From NCBI GenBank assembly GCA_965219125.1, contig CBDCMO010000001.1:124001-188000 (forward strand): DNA of 64,000 bases. Reading direction: 5' to 3'. Numbering within the stretch: the stretch's first letter is position 1; every line of letters begins with the position of its first letter. The position numbers were made by a program, and so were the translations under genes. This DNA is from JBBSOK01 sp965219125 (GTDB taxonomy: Bacteria > Bacteroidota > Bacteroidia > Flavobacteriales > Flavobacteriaceae). The notes beneath the pieces were generated by a model that searched no databases, was not told where the DNA came from, and saw nothing but the letters and a program-made list of their open reading frames with translations. Below, in pieces: positions 42,552 to 52,711 of the stretch.

Positions 42552-45500
42552 ATGATGAACAGAAATAAAGAAAACACAGTACAGAAGTTTGACAAGATTT
42601 CGATTGGTTTAGCTTCTCCAGAATCTATCCTAAAAGAATCCCGTGGTGAGGTGTTAAAGCCGGAAACCATTAACTACCGTACGCACAAGCCAGAGCGTGA
42701 CGGTCTTTTCTGTGAGCGCATTTTCGGACCTGTTAAGGATTACGAATGTGCCTGTGGTAAATATAAAAGAATACGCTACAAAGGCATCGTTTGTGATCGT
42801 TGTGGTGTAGAAGTTACAGAGAAAAAAGTACGTCGCGATCGTGTTGGCCACATTAATTTAGTGGTACCAGTTGCACATATTTGGTATTTCCGTAGTCTTC
42901 CAAACAAGATTGGTTATTTATTGGGCTTGCCTTCAAAAAAGCTTGATATGATTATTTACTACGAACGTTATGTAGTAATCCAGCCAGGTATTGCCAAAAT
43001 GGAAGGTGGCGAAGATGTTAAGAAATTAGACTTTTTAACTGAAGAAGAATATCTTGCAATTTTAGATACTATTCCTCAGGAAAATCAATATTTAGATGAT
43101 TCAGATCCAAACAAATTTATCGCCAAAATGGGTGCTGAATGTTTGATTGATCTTTTAAATAGAATTGATCTTGACAAATTAAGCTACAATTTACGTCACA
43201 AAGCGAACAATGAAACTTCAAAACAACGTAAAACTGAAGCGTTAAAACGTCTTCAAGTTGTTGAAGCTCTTCGTGATTCTAACAAAAACCGTGAGAACAA
43301 AGCAGAGTGGATGATTATGAAGGTGGTACCAGTTATTCCACCAGAATTACGTCCGTTGGTTCCTCTTGATGGTGGTCGTTTTGCAACTTCAGATTTAAAT
43401 GATCTTTACCGTCGTGTAATTATACGTAACAACCGTTTGAAGCGATTAATGGAGATTAAAGCTCCAGAAGTAATTCTTCGTAACGAGAAGCGTATGCTTC
43501 AAGAATCGGTAGATTCATTGTTCGATAATACTAGAAAATCTTCTGCGGTAAAAACTGATAGTAACCGTCCATTAAAATCTCTTTCAGATTCCTTGAAAGG
43601 TAAACAAGGTCGTTTCCGTCAAAACTTACTTGGTAAGCGTGTTGATTATTCAGCCCGTTCGGTAATTGTTGTTGGACCAGAATTAAAATTGTTCGAATGC
43701 GGTATCCCAAAAGATATGGCGGCAGAACTTTACAAGCCTTTCGTAATTAGAAAATTAATTGAGCGCGGTATTGTAAAAACTGTAAAATCTGCAAAGAAAA
43801 TTATAGATAAAAAAGAGCCAGTAGTTTGGGATATCTTGGAAAACGTTCTTAAAGGACATCCAGTTATGCTAAATCGTGCGCCTACGCTTCACCGTTTAGG
43901 AATCCAAGCGTTTCAACCAAAACTTATTGAAGGGAAAGCAATCCAGTTGCACCCATTAGTTTGTACGGCTTTTAATGCGGATTTTGATGGTGATCAAATG
44001 GCAGTTCACTTACCATTAGGCCCAGAAGCTATTTTAGAATGTCAATTATTGATGCTTGCATCGCACAACATTCTTAACCCAGCTAACGGTAGCCCAGTTG
44101 CAGTACCTTCCCAAGATATGGTTTTGGGTCTTTATTACATGACCAAATTACGCAAAACAATGGGCGATGTAGTTGTAAAAGGTGAAGGCTTAACATTCTA
44201 TTCAGATGAAGAAGCTGTAATTGCTTACAATGAAAAGAGAGTTGATTTAAATGCTGAAATTAAAATCAGAACTATCGATTTTAATGAAAACCGCGAATTA
44301 GTTCCACAAATTATAACCACAACTTTAGGACGTGTTCTTTTTAACCAAAGAGTACCGAAAGAAGCTGGTTATATAAATGAAGTACTTACCAAAAAATCAT
44401 TACGTGATATTATTGGTCGTATTTTGAAAGTTACGGATGTGCCAACAACTTCAAATTTCTTGGATGAAATTAAAGGTTTGGGTTACAAATTTGCTTTTGA
44501 AGGTGGACTTTCATTTAGCTTGGGTGATATTATTATCCCGGCCGAAAAACAAAGCATGATTGATAGTGCAAACACGCAAGTGGATGGAATTATCAACAGC
44601 TACAACATGGGTCTTATTACAAACAACGAACGTTACAACCAAGTTATTGATATTTGGACTGCCACAAACGCTGAGCTTACCGAACTTTCTATGAAACGTA
44701 TTCGGGAAGATCAGCAAGGTTTCAACTCGGTTTATATGATGCTTGATTCTGGTGCGAGGGGTTCTAAGGAGCAAATCCGTCAGTTAACAGGTATGCGTGG
44801 ATTAATGGCGAAACCGAAGAAGTCGAATAGTGGTGGAGGTGAAATTATTGAAAACCCAATTCTTTCTAACTTTAAGGAAGGTCTTTCAATTCTTGAATAC
44901 TTTATCTCTACTCACGGTGCACGTAAAGGTCTTGCCGATACCGCACTTAAAACTGCCGATGCAGGTTATTTAACCCGTCGTTTGGTAGATGTTTCTCAAG
45001 ATGTAATTATCAATATTACAGATTGTGGTACATTAAGAGGTATTGAAGTTTCAGCATTAAAGAAAAATGAAGAAGTTGTTGAAACATTAGCAGATCGTAT
45101 TGTTGGTAGAACATCAGTAAATGATGTTATTAACCCACTTACAAAAGATTTGTTAGTAGCTTCAGGCGATCATATTGATGAAGATATTGCAGCAGCAATC
45201 CAAGCTTCACCAATTGAAACAGTTGAAGTACGTTCAGCATTAACGTGTGAGGCAAAACAAGGTATTTGTTCAACTTGCTACGGTCGTAACCTTGCAACCA
45301 ATAAAATGGTTCAAAGAGGTGAAGCTGTTGGTGTAGTTGCAGCACAATCTATTGGTGAGCCAGGAACGCAGTTAACGCTTCGTACTTTCCACGTGGGTGG
45401 TATTGCAGGTAACATTTCAGAAGAAAACAAACTTGTAGTTCGTTTTGATGGTAAAGCAGAAATTGAAGATCTTAAAACTGTAAAAGGTGAAGATAATCAA

Positions 45501-46853
45501 GGTAAAGCTGTAGATGTTGTTATCTCACGTACATCAGAAATTAAGTTAATCGATAAGAAAACTGGTATTACGTTAAGTACCAACAACATTCCTTATGGTT
45601 CATTTATTTATGTTAAAGATGGCGACAGTCTTTCAAAAGGCGATGTAGTTTGTTCTTGGGATCCTTATAACGGTGTAATTATTTCAGAATTTGCCGGTAA
45701 GATCAAGTATGAGAACATTACTCAAGGTATGACTTTTCAAGTGGAAATAGATGAACAAACTGGTTTCCAAGAAAAAGTAATTTCAGAATCTAGAGATAAA
45801 CGTAAAATCCCAACCCTTCAAATTTTAGGGAAAGGTGACGAAGTAATCCGTTCATATAACTTACCAGTTGGTGCCCACTTAATGGTAGATGATGGTGACA
45901 AGATTAAAATCGGTAAGATTTTGGTTAAGATTCCACGTAAATCTGCTAAAGCGGGTGATATTACAGGAGGTTTACCACGTGTGACTGAGTTATTTGAAGC
46001 ACGTAATCCTTCAAACCCAGCTGTTGTTAGTGAAATTGATGGTGTTGTAAGCTTCGGAAAAATAAAAAGAGGTAACCGCGAGATTATCGTTGAGTCTAAA
46101 ATAGGTGAATTGAAAAAGTATTTGGTAAAATTAAGTAACCAGATTCTAGTTCAGGAAAACGATTATGTTCGTGCAGGTATGCCACTTTCTGATGGTAGTA
46201 TTACACCAGAAGATATCTTAAGAATAAAAGGCCCATCTGCTGTACAACAGTATTTGGTGAATGAAGTTCAAGAAGTATATCGATTACAAGGTGTAAAAAT
46301 TAACGATAAACACTTTGAAGTTGTTGTAAGACAAATGATGCGTAAGGTTCAAATTGAAGATCCGGGAGATACTACTTTCCTTGAAAACCAATTAGCCCAT
46401 AAAGACGATTTTATTGAAGAAAACGATAAAATCTTCGGAATGAAGGTTGTTGAAAACGCAGGCGATTCTGAAAATCTGGTTGAAGGTCAAATACTTTCAT
46501 CAAGAGAGTTAAGGGATGAAAACTCAATATTAAGAAGAGCGGATAAAGTTTTAGTTGAAGCGCGCGATGCGGTTAATGCTACGGCAACGCCAATACTTCA
46601 AGGTATTACAAGAGCGTCGTTACAGACTAAATCGTTTATCTCTGCAGCATCTTTCCAAGAAACTACTAAAGTATTAAACGAAGCAGCAGTAGCTGGTAAG
46701 GTTGATCATTTAGAAGGATTGAAGGAAAATGTAATTGTAGGTCATAAAATTCCGGCAGGAACGGGTATGCGTCGTTACGATACAATTATCGTAGGTAGCA
46801 AACAAGAACTTGAAGAAATGACCCGCGTAAAGCAGGAAGTTAATTATAACTAA
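42552..46853 (+). CDS. rpoC: DNA-directed RNA polymerase subunit beta'
   Basis: A 1433-residue beta' subunit. It has the N-terminal zinc site (C-A-C-G-K and C-D-R-C-G-V-E-V), the catalytic N-A-D-F-D-G-D-Q-M near residue 475, the bridge-helix and trigger-loop region, the second zinc site (C-E-A-K-Q-G-I-C-S-T-C-Y-G) and the C-terminal P-A-G-T-G-M-R-R-Y. The start has two ATGs in tandem (42552 and 42555). A strong terminator follows. It contains no inteins or large insertions. Confidence 0.98.
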   Translation: MMNRNKENTVQKFDKISIGLASPESILKESRGEVLKPETINYRTHKPERDGLFCERIFGPVKDYECACGKYKRIRYKGIVCDRCGVEVTEKKVRRDRVGHINLVVPVAHIWYFRSLPNKIGYLLGLPSKKLDMIIYYERYVVIQPGIAKMEGGEDVKKLDFLTEEEYLAILDTIPQENQYLDDSDPNKFIAKMGAECLIDLLNRIDLDKLSYNLRHKANNETSKQRKTEALKRLQVVEALRDSNKNRENKAEWMIMKVVPVIPPELRPLVPLDGGRFATSDLNDLYRRVIIRNNRLKRLMEIKAPEVILRNEKRMLQESVDSLFDNTRKSSAVKTDSNRPLKSLSDSLKGKQGRFRQNLLGKRVDYSARSVIVVGPELKLFECGIPKDMAAELYKPFVIRKLIERGIVKTVKSAKKIIDKKEPVVWDILENVLKGHPVMLNRAPTLHRLGIQAFQPKLIEGKAIQLHPLVCTAFNADFDGDQMAVHLPLGPEAILECQLLMLASHNILNPANGSPVAVPSQDMVLGLYYMTKLRKTMGDVVVKGEGLTFYSDEEAVIAYNEKRVDLNAEIKIRTIDFNENRELVPQIITTTLGRVLFNQRVPKEAGYINEVLTKKSLRDIIGRILKVTDVPTTSNFLDEIKGLGYKFAFEGGLSFSLGDIIIPAEKQSMIDSANTQVDGIINSYNMGLITNNERYNQVIDIWTATNAELTELSMKRIREDQQGFNSVYMMLDSGARGSKEQIRQLTGMRGLMAKPKKSNSGGGEIIENPILSNFKEGLSILEYFISTHGARKGLADTALKTADAGYLTRRLVDVSQDVIINITDCGTLRGIEVSALKKNEEVVETLADRIVGRTSVNDVINPLTKDLLVASGDHIDEDIAAAIQASPIETVEVRSALTCEAKQGICSTCYGRNLATNKMVQRGEAVGVVAAQSIGEPGTQLTLRTFHVGGIAGNISEENKLVVRFDGKAEIEDLKTVKGEDNQGKAVDVVISRTSEIKLIDKKTGITLSTNNIPYGSFIYVKDGDSLSKGDVVCSWDPYNGVIISEFAGKIKYENITQGMTFQVEIDEQTGFQEKVISESRDKRKIPTLQILGKGDEVIRSYNLPVGAHLMVDDGDKIKIGKILVKIPRKSAKAGDITGGLPRVTELFEARNPSNPAVVSEIDGVVSFGKIKRGNREIIVESKIGELKKYLVKLSNQILVQENDYVRAGMPLSDGSITPEDILRIKGPSAVQQYLVNEVQEVYRLQGVKINDKHFEVVVRQMMRKVQIEDPGDTTFLENQLAHKDDFIEENDKIFGMKVVENAGDSENLVEGQILSSRELRDENSILRRADKVLVEARDAVNATATPILQGITRASLQTKSFISAASFQETTKVLNEAAVAGKVDHLEGLKENVIVGHKIPAGTGMRRYDTIIVGSKQELEEMTRVKQEVNYN

Positions 46854-46869
46854 ATATTAATATTACAAG

Positions 46870-46902
46870 AAAGGTGCTTCTGAATAGGAAGCACCTTTTC
46901 TA
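46870..46902 (+). terminator. Intrinsic terminator after rpoC
   Basis: An 11-bp perfect stem (AAAGGTGCTTC at 46870-46880 with GAAGCACCTTT at 46888-46898), 7-nt loop and a short T run. It ends the ribosomal protein-rpoBC operon. Confidence 0.9.
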
Positions 46903-47060
46903 TTTAAATTTATTTTTCATTACTCGAGTTAACTCGTTGTTTTAAAAGAATAAATTTTGAATATTACCTCTAACGATCATCAGTTTTCATTTATTCGGTA
47001 GGCTTTGTCGTAAGTAATTTGGTCTTATGTCATTTACCTATCATTCAAAATTTCATAATT

Positions 47061-47381
47061 ATGTCCGACGATAAAAAACAACCCCAACAACAAAATCAAA
47101 TAAATATTGAGCTAGATGAAGCTATTGCACAAGGTATTTATAGCAACTTAGCAATTATAAACCATTCAGTTTCCGAATTTGTAGTTGACTTTGTAAGTGT
47201 GATGCCCGGCGCTCCAAAAAGTAAGGTAAAAAGCCGCATTATTTTAACGCCACAACACGCAAAGCGTTTGGTAAAAGCCTTAAATGAAAACGTAAAACGT
47301 TTTGAAAAGGCTCACGGTGAAATAAAAGATTACGACCAGCCACCTATTCCCTTAAATTTTGGACCTACTGGTGAGGCATAA
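47061..47381 (+). CDS. DUF3467 family protein
   Basis: A 106-residue cytoplasmic protein. The start at 47061 gives M-S-D-D-K-K-Q-P-Q-Q-Q; a longer reading from 47019 would add 14 hydrophobic residues without family support. It matches DUF3467: I-E-L-D-E-A-I-A-Q-G-I-Y-S-N-L-A, then S-E-F-V-V-D-F-V-S-V-M-P-G and a helix with H-A-K-R-L-V-K-A-L. The family is very common downstream of rpoC in Bacteroidetes and has no known role. A 34-codon reading frame from GTG 47371 overlaps its end, but I do not call it. Confidence 0.85.
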   Translation: MSDDKKQPQQQNQINIELDEAIAQGIYSNLAIINHSVSEFVVDFVSVMPGAPKSKVKSRIILTPQHAKRLVKALNENVKRFEKAHGEIKDYDQPPIPLNFGPTGEA

Positions 47382-47487
47382 AATAGAATACTGCTTAGTG
47401 CCAGGTTTTTTTGAAACAAGCGTGTATTTGATTGGTTTGGAAGAAATTCTTGAGTATTTAGAGATTATAGCTTAATTCATATATTTC

Positions 47488-47495
47488 TATATTTG
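47488..47495 (+). promoter_or_regulatory. -7 element TATATTTG before the UDP-sugar dehydrogenase gene
   Basis: Perfect TAnnTTTG match 101 nt before the ATG at 47597. No TTG at the standard spacing. The long AT-rich leader (47500-47596) contains GAAATTT/AAATTTC inverted words. Confidence 0.4.
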
Positions 47496-47596
47496 TAATT
47501 TATTTAAATCACATTACCAATTTTATTTAAGAAATTTTCATCAAAAATTTTGAAGAAATTTCTTAAAATCATATAACTAATTATAAGATTCTGAAT

Positions 47597-48931
47597 ATGC
47601 CGAATCAAAGGGCTTCAAATTTATTCGATATAGTTGAAGGTGCGAAGATTGCGGTTATTGGTCTCGGTTATGTTGGCCTTCCATTAGCTCGCCTTTTTGC
47701 AACGAAATATCCAGTAATCGGCTTCGATATTAATGAAAGAAGAGTAGAAGAATTACAGGATGGTTACGACATAACTTTGGAAGTGGAAGATGATAAATTG
47801 CAACAAGTGATTTTATTTGAAAATCCTTTTAATTCTCCAAATAAAAAAATAAAAAATGGACTTTTCTGTAGCGCATCATTAGTTGATCTTGATGTGTGCA
47901 ATTTTTTTATTGTTACCGTTCCCACTCCGGTAGATAAAAACAACCGCCCTGTTCTTAACCCGCTATATTTAGCAAGCCAAACAGTAGGAATGGTGCTAAA
48001 AAAAGGTGATATTGTAATTTACGAATCTACAGTTTACCCGGGTGTTACAGAAGATGAGTGTGTGCCTTATTTAGAAAAGGAGAGCGGCCTGAAATTTAAT
48101 GAAGATTTTTTTGTAGGCTATTCACCTGAACGTATAAATCCTGGAGACAAAGAGCATACAGTAGATAAGATATTGAAAATAACGGCTGGTTCAACCCCTG
48201 AATCAGCTATAATTATAAATAAATTATATGCCTCTGTAATTACAGGTGGTACTTATTTAGCACCTAGTATTAAAGTTGCCGAAGCGGCGAAGGTTATTGA
48301 AAATTCGCAGCGCGATATAAATATTGCTTTTGTAAATGAACTTGCCAAAATATTCAATCTTTTGGAAATTGATACTCATGAGGTTTTAAAGGCTGCTGGA
48401 ACCAAATGGAACTTTTTACCTTTTAAGCCAGGCTTGGTTGGCGGCCACTGTATTGGAGTAGACCCATATTATTTAGCCCAAAAGGCACAAGAAAAAGGCT
48501 ATCATCCTGAAATAATTTTGGCAGGAAGAAGATTGAATGACTCGATGGGTGAGTATGTAGCCAGTCAGGTTGTGAAATGTATGATAAAAAATGGGGTCGC
48601 CATTGGCGGTTCAGAAATTTTAATGTTGGGAATAACGTTTAAGGAAAATTGTCCCGATGTGCGTAACACTAAAATCGTAAATGTAATTTCAGCATTACAA
48701 GATTACGGTATAAAAGTAACTACTTACGATCCGTGGGCCAATGCAATTGAAGTATTGCGCGAGTATAACATTGAAAAAATAGACTCACTTTCCAACAAAG
48801 TTTTTGACGGTATCGTTTTAGGTGTTGCACATACTCAGTTTTTGGAAATGGATTTAAGGCCTTACAAAAAAATGAATGCAATTGTTTATGATGTAAAAGG
48901 AGTACTAAAAAATCCTACTGGAAAATTATAG
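47597..48931 (+). CDS. Nucleotide-sugar dehydrogenase (TviB/WbpA-like UDP-HexNAc 6-dehydrogenase)
   Basis: A 444-residue NAD-dependent enzyme of the UDP-glucose/GDP-mannose dehydrogenase family. The Rossmann loop I-G-L-G-Y-V-G-L-P-L-A is near residue 20. The catalytic Cys is in G-G-H-C-I-G-V-D-P-Y-Y-L. The motif Y-E-S-T-V-Y-P-G-V-T and the C-terminal domain with K-E-N-C-P-D-V-R-N-T match the UDP-GlcNAc/GalNAc 6-dehydrogenases TviB and WbpA. It makes a hexosaminuronic acid for capsule or O-antigen. The 4-epimerase gene lies 162 bp downstream, together forming a UDP-GalNAcA-type pathway. The exact sugar remains inference. Confidence 0.87.
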   Translation: MPNQRASNLFDIVEGAKIAVIGLGYVGLPLARLFATKYPVIGFDINERRVEELQDGYDITLEVEDDKLQQVILFENPFNSPNKKIKNGLFCSASLVDLDVCNFFIVTVPTPVDKNNRPVLNPLYLASQTVGMVLKKGDIVIYESTVYPGVTEDECVPYLEKESGLKFNEDFFVGYSPERINPGDKEHTVDKILKITAGSTPESAIIINKLYASVITGGTYLAPSIKVAEAAKVIENSQRDINIAFVNELAKIFNLLEIDTHEVLKAAGTKWNFLPFKPGLVGGHCIGVDPYYLAQKAQEKGYHPEIILAGRRLNDSMGEYVASQVVKCMIKNGVAIGGSEILMLGITFKENCPDVRNTKIVNVISALQDYGIKVTTYDPWANAIEVLREYNIEKIDSLSNKVFDGIVLGVAHTQFLEMDLRPYKKMNAIVYDVKGVLKNPTGKL

Positions 48932-49093
48932 AATTCCAATTTTTGTAAATTTGATTCATTAGACGCAAATTTAAAATGAAGTGTTTTAAAAAAAGTTAGA
49001 GAATTCAAACAAATAAAATCAAAGAATAAAAGTTGTTTAATGTAGCATATCCCAAATATTCTTCACATATGAATCAAGAATCAAAATATTGAA

Positions 49094-50092
49094 ATGAACT
49101 TAGAAAAATTCAAGTCTTTAGAAAATAAAAATGTTTTGGTGACAGGAGGTGCTGGCTTTATTGGTTCAAATCTTTGTGAAGCTTTATTGAAGCTGAATGC
49201 CAATGTTACCTGTTTGGATAATTTTGCAACTGGGCATAGGCATAACATAGCACCATTTTTGGACAATAAAAATTTCCATCTTATTGAGGGCGATATTCGA
49301 GATTTGGATACCTGTAAGGAAGCCTGTAATCATCAGGATTTTGTGCTGCACCAAGCGGCTTTAGGCTCTGTGCCAAGGTCAATTAATGATCCAATTACTT
49401 CAAATGATGTAAATGTTGGCGGATTTTTAAATATGCTAGTTGCCGCTCGCGACGCCAATGTAAAACGGTTTATATATGCAGCCAGCAGTTCAACCTATGG
49501 AGATAGTGAGGCCCTGCCAAAAATTGAGGATAATATTGGTAAACCTGTATCACCCTATGCCATTACAAAATATGTGAACGAGCTTTACGCTGAAAACTTT
49601 TTTAAAACCTACGGACTTAACACAATTGGTCTTCGGTATTTTAACGTTTTCGGTCGTCGCCAAGATCCCGATGGAGCTTATGCTGCAGTTATTCCCCTTT
49701 TTGTAAAGCAATTTATGGCACATACAAGTCCTGTTATTAATGGTGATGGAAGTTATTCACGGGATTTTACATATATAGATAATGTGATACAGATGAATCT
49801 TCTGGCCATTACTACAAATAATAAGGAAGCCTTAAACCAAGTTTATAATACTGCAGTAGGCGATAGGACTACTTTATCTCAGCTTACAAAATTGCTGAAA
49901 AAACATTTAAGTACCTTAGACCCCAAAATTGAAGATGTCGAAATCATTCACGGACCAAACCGAAAAGGAGATATTCCTCATTCTTTGGCATCAATTGAAA
50001 AAGCAAAGAGACTTTTAGCCTATAATCCGTCCCATACAATTAGCGAGGGAATTGAAGAAGCTGTCAAATGGTATTGGGCTAATTTATTGTAG
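49094..50092 (+). CDS. UDP-N-acetylglucosamine 4-epimerase-like SDR (TviC/WbpP-like)
   Basis: A 332-residue extended short-chain dehydrogenase. It has T-G-G-A-G-F-I-G-S-N near residue 17, the catalytic Y-A-I-T-K (Tyr and Lys) and A-A-S-S-S-T-Y-G for the catalytic Ser/Thr. The phrase L-D-N-F-A-T-G-H-R-H-N-I and the C-terminal H-G-P-N-R-K-G-D-I-P-H-S match the group 3 epimerases WbpP/TviC acting on N-acetylated UDP-sugars. It converts between the gluco- and galacto- forms, next to the 6-dehydrogenase. It is convergent with prfC. Confidence 0.87.
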   Translation: MNLEKFKSLENKNVLVTGGAGFIGSNLCEALLKLNANVTCLDNFATGHRHNIAPFLDNKNFHLIEGDIRDLDTCKEACNHQDFVLHQAALGSVPRSINDPITSNDVNVGGFLNMLVAARDANVKRFIYAASSSTYGDSEALPKIEDNIGKPVSPYAITKYVNELYAENFFKTYGLNTIGLRYFNVFGRRQDPDGAYAAVIPLFVKQFMAHTSPVINGDGSYSRDFTYIDNVIQMNLLAITTNNKEALNQVYNTAVGDRTTLSQLTKLLKKHLSTLDPKIEDVEIIHGPNRKGDIPHSLASIEKAKRLLAYNPSHTISEGIEEAVKWYWANLL

Positions 50093-50138
50093 CGGATATT
50101 CTTGATATACAATGTTTATATAAATAATTAAAATCAAT

Positions 50139-51734
50139 TTATCTTCTTTCAAACTCACTTACGGCGTGGAAGATAATGTTGGGATATTTTTGTTGTGTCA
50201 TTTGCTGTGTAAATGGAGAATCTGCAAAAAATACAAGTTGATTGCGCTTGTCCTTGGCCAAGAATTTAGCTTTAACTCTTTTAAAATCTGCGAACTCATC
50301 ACTTTTTGCATTTTTTGGCTCCACCCAAAAAGCCTTGTGAACGTTTAATTGTTCGTAACTGCATTTTGCTCCATATTCGTGTTCCAAGCGATATTGTATA
50401 ACTTCAAATTGCAGGGCACCAACAGTTCCAATTACCTTACGCCCATTAAGTTCAAGCGTGAAAAGTTGCGCGACACCTTCATCCATTAATTGGTCTATTC
50501 CCTTTTCGAGCTGTTTGCTCTTCATTGGGTCGGCATTATTTATGTATTTGAAATGTTCGGGTGAAAAGCTTGGTACACCTTTATATTGCATTTCTTCACC
50601 TTCGGTAAGCGTATCCCCAATTTTAAAATTTCCGGTGTCGTGAAGGCCAACGATGTCTCCCGGATAGGAAATATCAACTATCTCTTTTTTTTCAGCAAAG
50701 AATGCATTGGGACTTGAGAATTTCAATTTTTTCCCTTGTCTTACATGCAGGTAAGGTGTATTTCTTTCAAAGGTACCGGACACGATTTTCACAAATGCCA
50801 AGCGGTCTCGGTGTTTTGGATCCATATTTGCGTGAATTTTAAATACGAAGCCTGAAAATTCTTTTTCCGAAGGACTTACAATTCGTGAACTACTTTCTTT
50901 GGGACGTGGAGTGGGGGCGATTTTCACAAAACAGTCCAGTAATTCGCGAACACCAAAATTGTTGAGGGCTGAACCAAAAAATACAGGTTGTAATTTACCT
51001 TCCAGATATTCTTCTCTATCGAAATCTGGATAAACTTCGTAAACCAATTCTAATTCGCTTCGTAATGTTTTTGCTGCCTTTTCTCCAATTAAATTATCCA
51101 ATTTTGGATTTTGAAGATCTTTGATTTCTATAGTTTCTTCAATATTCTTGCGACTGTCGCCACTAAAAAGATTTACATTTTTTTCCCAAATATTATAAAT
51201 TCCCTTAAAATCGTAGCCCATTCCTATAGGAAAACTTAGAGGCGTTACTCTGAGATATAATTTTTGTTCTATTTCATCCAACAGATCAAATGCATCTTTC
51301 CCTTCCCGGTCCATCTTGTTGATGAAAACTATTATAGGAATATTACGCATCCGGCATACTTCTACCAATTTTTCAGTTTGCTCTTCAACACCTTTTGCAA
51401 CATCAATAACTACAATTACACTATCTACGGCTGTTAATGTTCTAAAAGTGTCCTCAGCAAAATCCTTGTGGCCGGGCGTATCGAGTATATTTATTTTTAC
51501 ACCTTCGTATTCAAAAGCGAGTACTGAAGTTGAAACCGAAATGCCACGTTGGCGTTCAATTTCCATAAAATCACTGGTCGCGCCTTTTTTAATCTTGTTG
51601 CTCTTTACTGCGCCAGCTTCTTGTATTGCACCACCAAATAACAACAGTTTTTCGGTTAAGGTTGTTTTTCCGGCATCTGGGTGCGAGATTATGCCGAACG
51701 TTCTACGTCTATTTATTTCTTTTTGTAAAGACAT
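50139..51734 (-). CDS. prfC: Peptide chain release factor 3
   Basis: A 531-residue translational GTPase matching RF3: G1 S-H-P-D-A-G-K-T-T (residues 17-25), G2 R-G-I-S-V-S-T-S, G3 D-T-P-G-H-K-D-F-A-E-D-T-F-R-T-L and G4 N-K-M-D. The C-terminal domain with L-Q-F-E-V-I-Q-Y-R-L-E-H-E-Y-G is typical of RF3 and not of EF-G. It removes RF1/RF2 after peptide release. It has its own promoter and no operon partner. Confidence 0.95.
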   Translation of the reverse strand: MSLQKEINRRRTFGIISHPDAGKTTLTEKLLLFGGAIQEAGAVKSNKIKKGATSDFMEIERQRGISVSTSVLAFEYEGVKINILDTPGHKDFAEDTFRTLTAVDSVIVVIDVAKGVEEQTEKLVEVCRMRNIPIIVFINKMDREGKDAFDLLDEIEQKLYLRVTPLSFPIGMGYDFKGIYNIWEKNVNLFSGDSRKNIEETIEIKDLQNPKLDNLIGEKAAKTLRSELELVYEVYPDFDREEYLEGKLQPVFFGSALNNFGVRELLDCFVKIAPTPRPKESSSRIVSPSEKEFSGFVFKIHANMDPKHRDRLAFVKIVSGTFERNTPYLHVRQGKKLKFSSPNAFFAEKKEIVDISYPGDIVGLHDTGNFKIGDTLTEGEEMQYKGVPSFSPEHFKYINNADPMKSKQLEKGIDQLMDEGVAQLFTLELNGRKVIGTVGALQFEVIQYRLEHEYGAKCSYEQLNVHKAFWVEPKNAKSDEFADFKRVKAKFLAKDKRNQLVFFADSPFTQQMTQQKYPNIIFHAVSEFERR

Positions 51735-51758
51735 TGATGTATTTTTCTTTTAACCCTG

Positions 51759-51766
51759 CAAATATA
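51759..51766 (-). promoter_or_regulatory. -7 element TATATTTG of prfC
   Basis: On the minus strand TATATTTG reads from 51766 to 51759, 24 nt before the ATG at 51734. It is a perfect TAnnTTTG match. No TTG is seen 17-23 bp further upstream. Confidence 0.5.
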
Positions 51767-52195
51767 CATTTTGTAATAATTGGTGGAGGGGAGAATATTA
51801 AATTTGAAAGATAAATTTTCCATAACTATTAATGTATGTAAAAGTTCGTTTTCAAAAAGTACTATTTGTTTATAGCAATGATTTTTTTGAAAGAATGAAA
51901 AATTCAACTTCAGTCCTATTTCAGTCTCTCTTATATTAAATTTTGATATAATTCCTACAACATTTCAATTTTAAGCACTGATTTTGGTCTCAGATATTTC
52001 TTACAAATGTCATTCAACGAATATTTTTTGCATTTCAACTAATAGTTATAGAGTTATTAAATGTAACTGTTCTAACTAATTACATTTGTCAAGCCAAAAA
52101 AATAATGTGATAGTCATTTGGCGAAAAAAACGAATTAGCTCCCCATCAAAAATTCTTACAGTATGACCGTTTTTAGTTATTTATCAAGCAAATTA
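51767..52195. other. Divergent intergenic region between prfC and the adhesin unit
   Basis: About 430 bp, AT-rich, with no convincing gene. It holds the rightward -7 element at 52081-52088 and no notable repeats. The length leaves room for regulation of the adhesin genes, but no operator-like palindrome is clear. Confidence 0.5.
52081..52088 (+). promoter_or_regulatory. -7 element TACATTTG of the adhesin operon
   Basis: Perfect TAnnTTTG match, about 107 nt before the start of the small secreted protein. The -33 TTG is not clear. It is the only good rightward promoter before the giant gene. Confidence 0.5.
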
Positions 52196-52669
52196 ATGTC
52201 AAAATCAAAGTTTTTGCTTTGTACATTATTATTTTGTGTAGGGTTTATTAATGCACAATCCTGCAAGGCCGAATTGGGCGTAGCGCGAGATCGTAACTAC
52301 GATTCTGCAACAGAGAGTGGAGCATTGTTCGAGATGGAGCTAAAGAACAATGGGAATAGTCCAGAAGTTTTTAACATTCAAACTGCATTCTTAACTGAGT
52401 CCTGTTCAAATGAATCCTTAAAGACATCATCTGCAAATGTGAAGTTGGATATTTTATATCCAAATTCTAGCGGCAAAGAAGTAAAGCCTAGCAATATTAC
52501 AATCAAAGCTGGAGAAACATATAGATTTAAAATGCAGATTAATGTACCCGCCGGAACTCCAATCAAACGATGGAGTTGTATTGAGGTAAGTGCAGTTTCT
52601 AAGAATTGCAAGACGGCCATAACTTCCACTGTGCTTCACGTATTTGTTCCAGACAACACAGAACAATAG
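52196..52669 (+). CDS. Small secreted protein preceding the giant adhesin
   Basis: A 157-residue protein. The start at 52196 gives a normal signal peptide (M-S-K-S-K-F-L-L-C ending I-N-A-Q); an in-frame ATG at 52163 would add eleven residues. The mature part is a single beta-sandwich-like domain with F-E-M-E-L-K-N-N-G-N-S-P-E-V-F, I-K-A-G-E-T-Y-R-F-K-M-Q-I-N-V-P-A-G-T and four Cys after the signal. It resembles Ig-like domains used for exported or polymeric surface proteins, but I recognise no family. It lies 42 bp before the giant gene on the same strand, so a shared function at the surface is likely. Confidence 0.75.
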   Translation: MSKSKFLLCTLLFCVGFINAQSCKAELGVARDRNYDSATESGALFEMELKNNGNSPEVFNIQTAFLTESCSNESLKTSSANVKLDILYPNSSGKEVKPSNITIKAGETYRFKMQINVPAGTPIKRWSCIEVSAVSKNCKTAITSTVLHVFVPDNTEQ

Positions 52670-52711
52670 GTTAGAACAATATAACTTTTCGAACATCATA
52701 AAGTAAATAAT

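Noticed and set aside
47371..47475. 34-codon frame from GTG after the DUF3467 gene
   Set aside because: It overlaps the previous gene by 11 bp and ends plausibly, but there is no recognised homology or start signal, so it is not called.
51767..52195. Small genes in the prfC-adhesin gap
   Set aside because: Frames of about 60 codons on both strands are low-complexity, overlap each other or prfC, and have no family resemblance.
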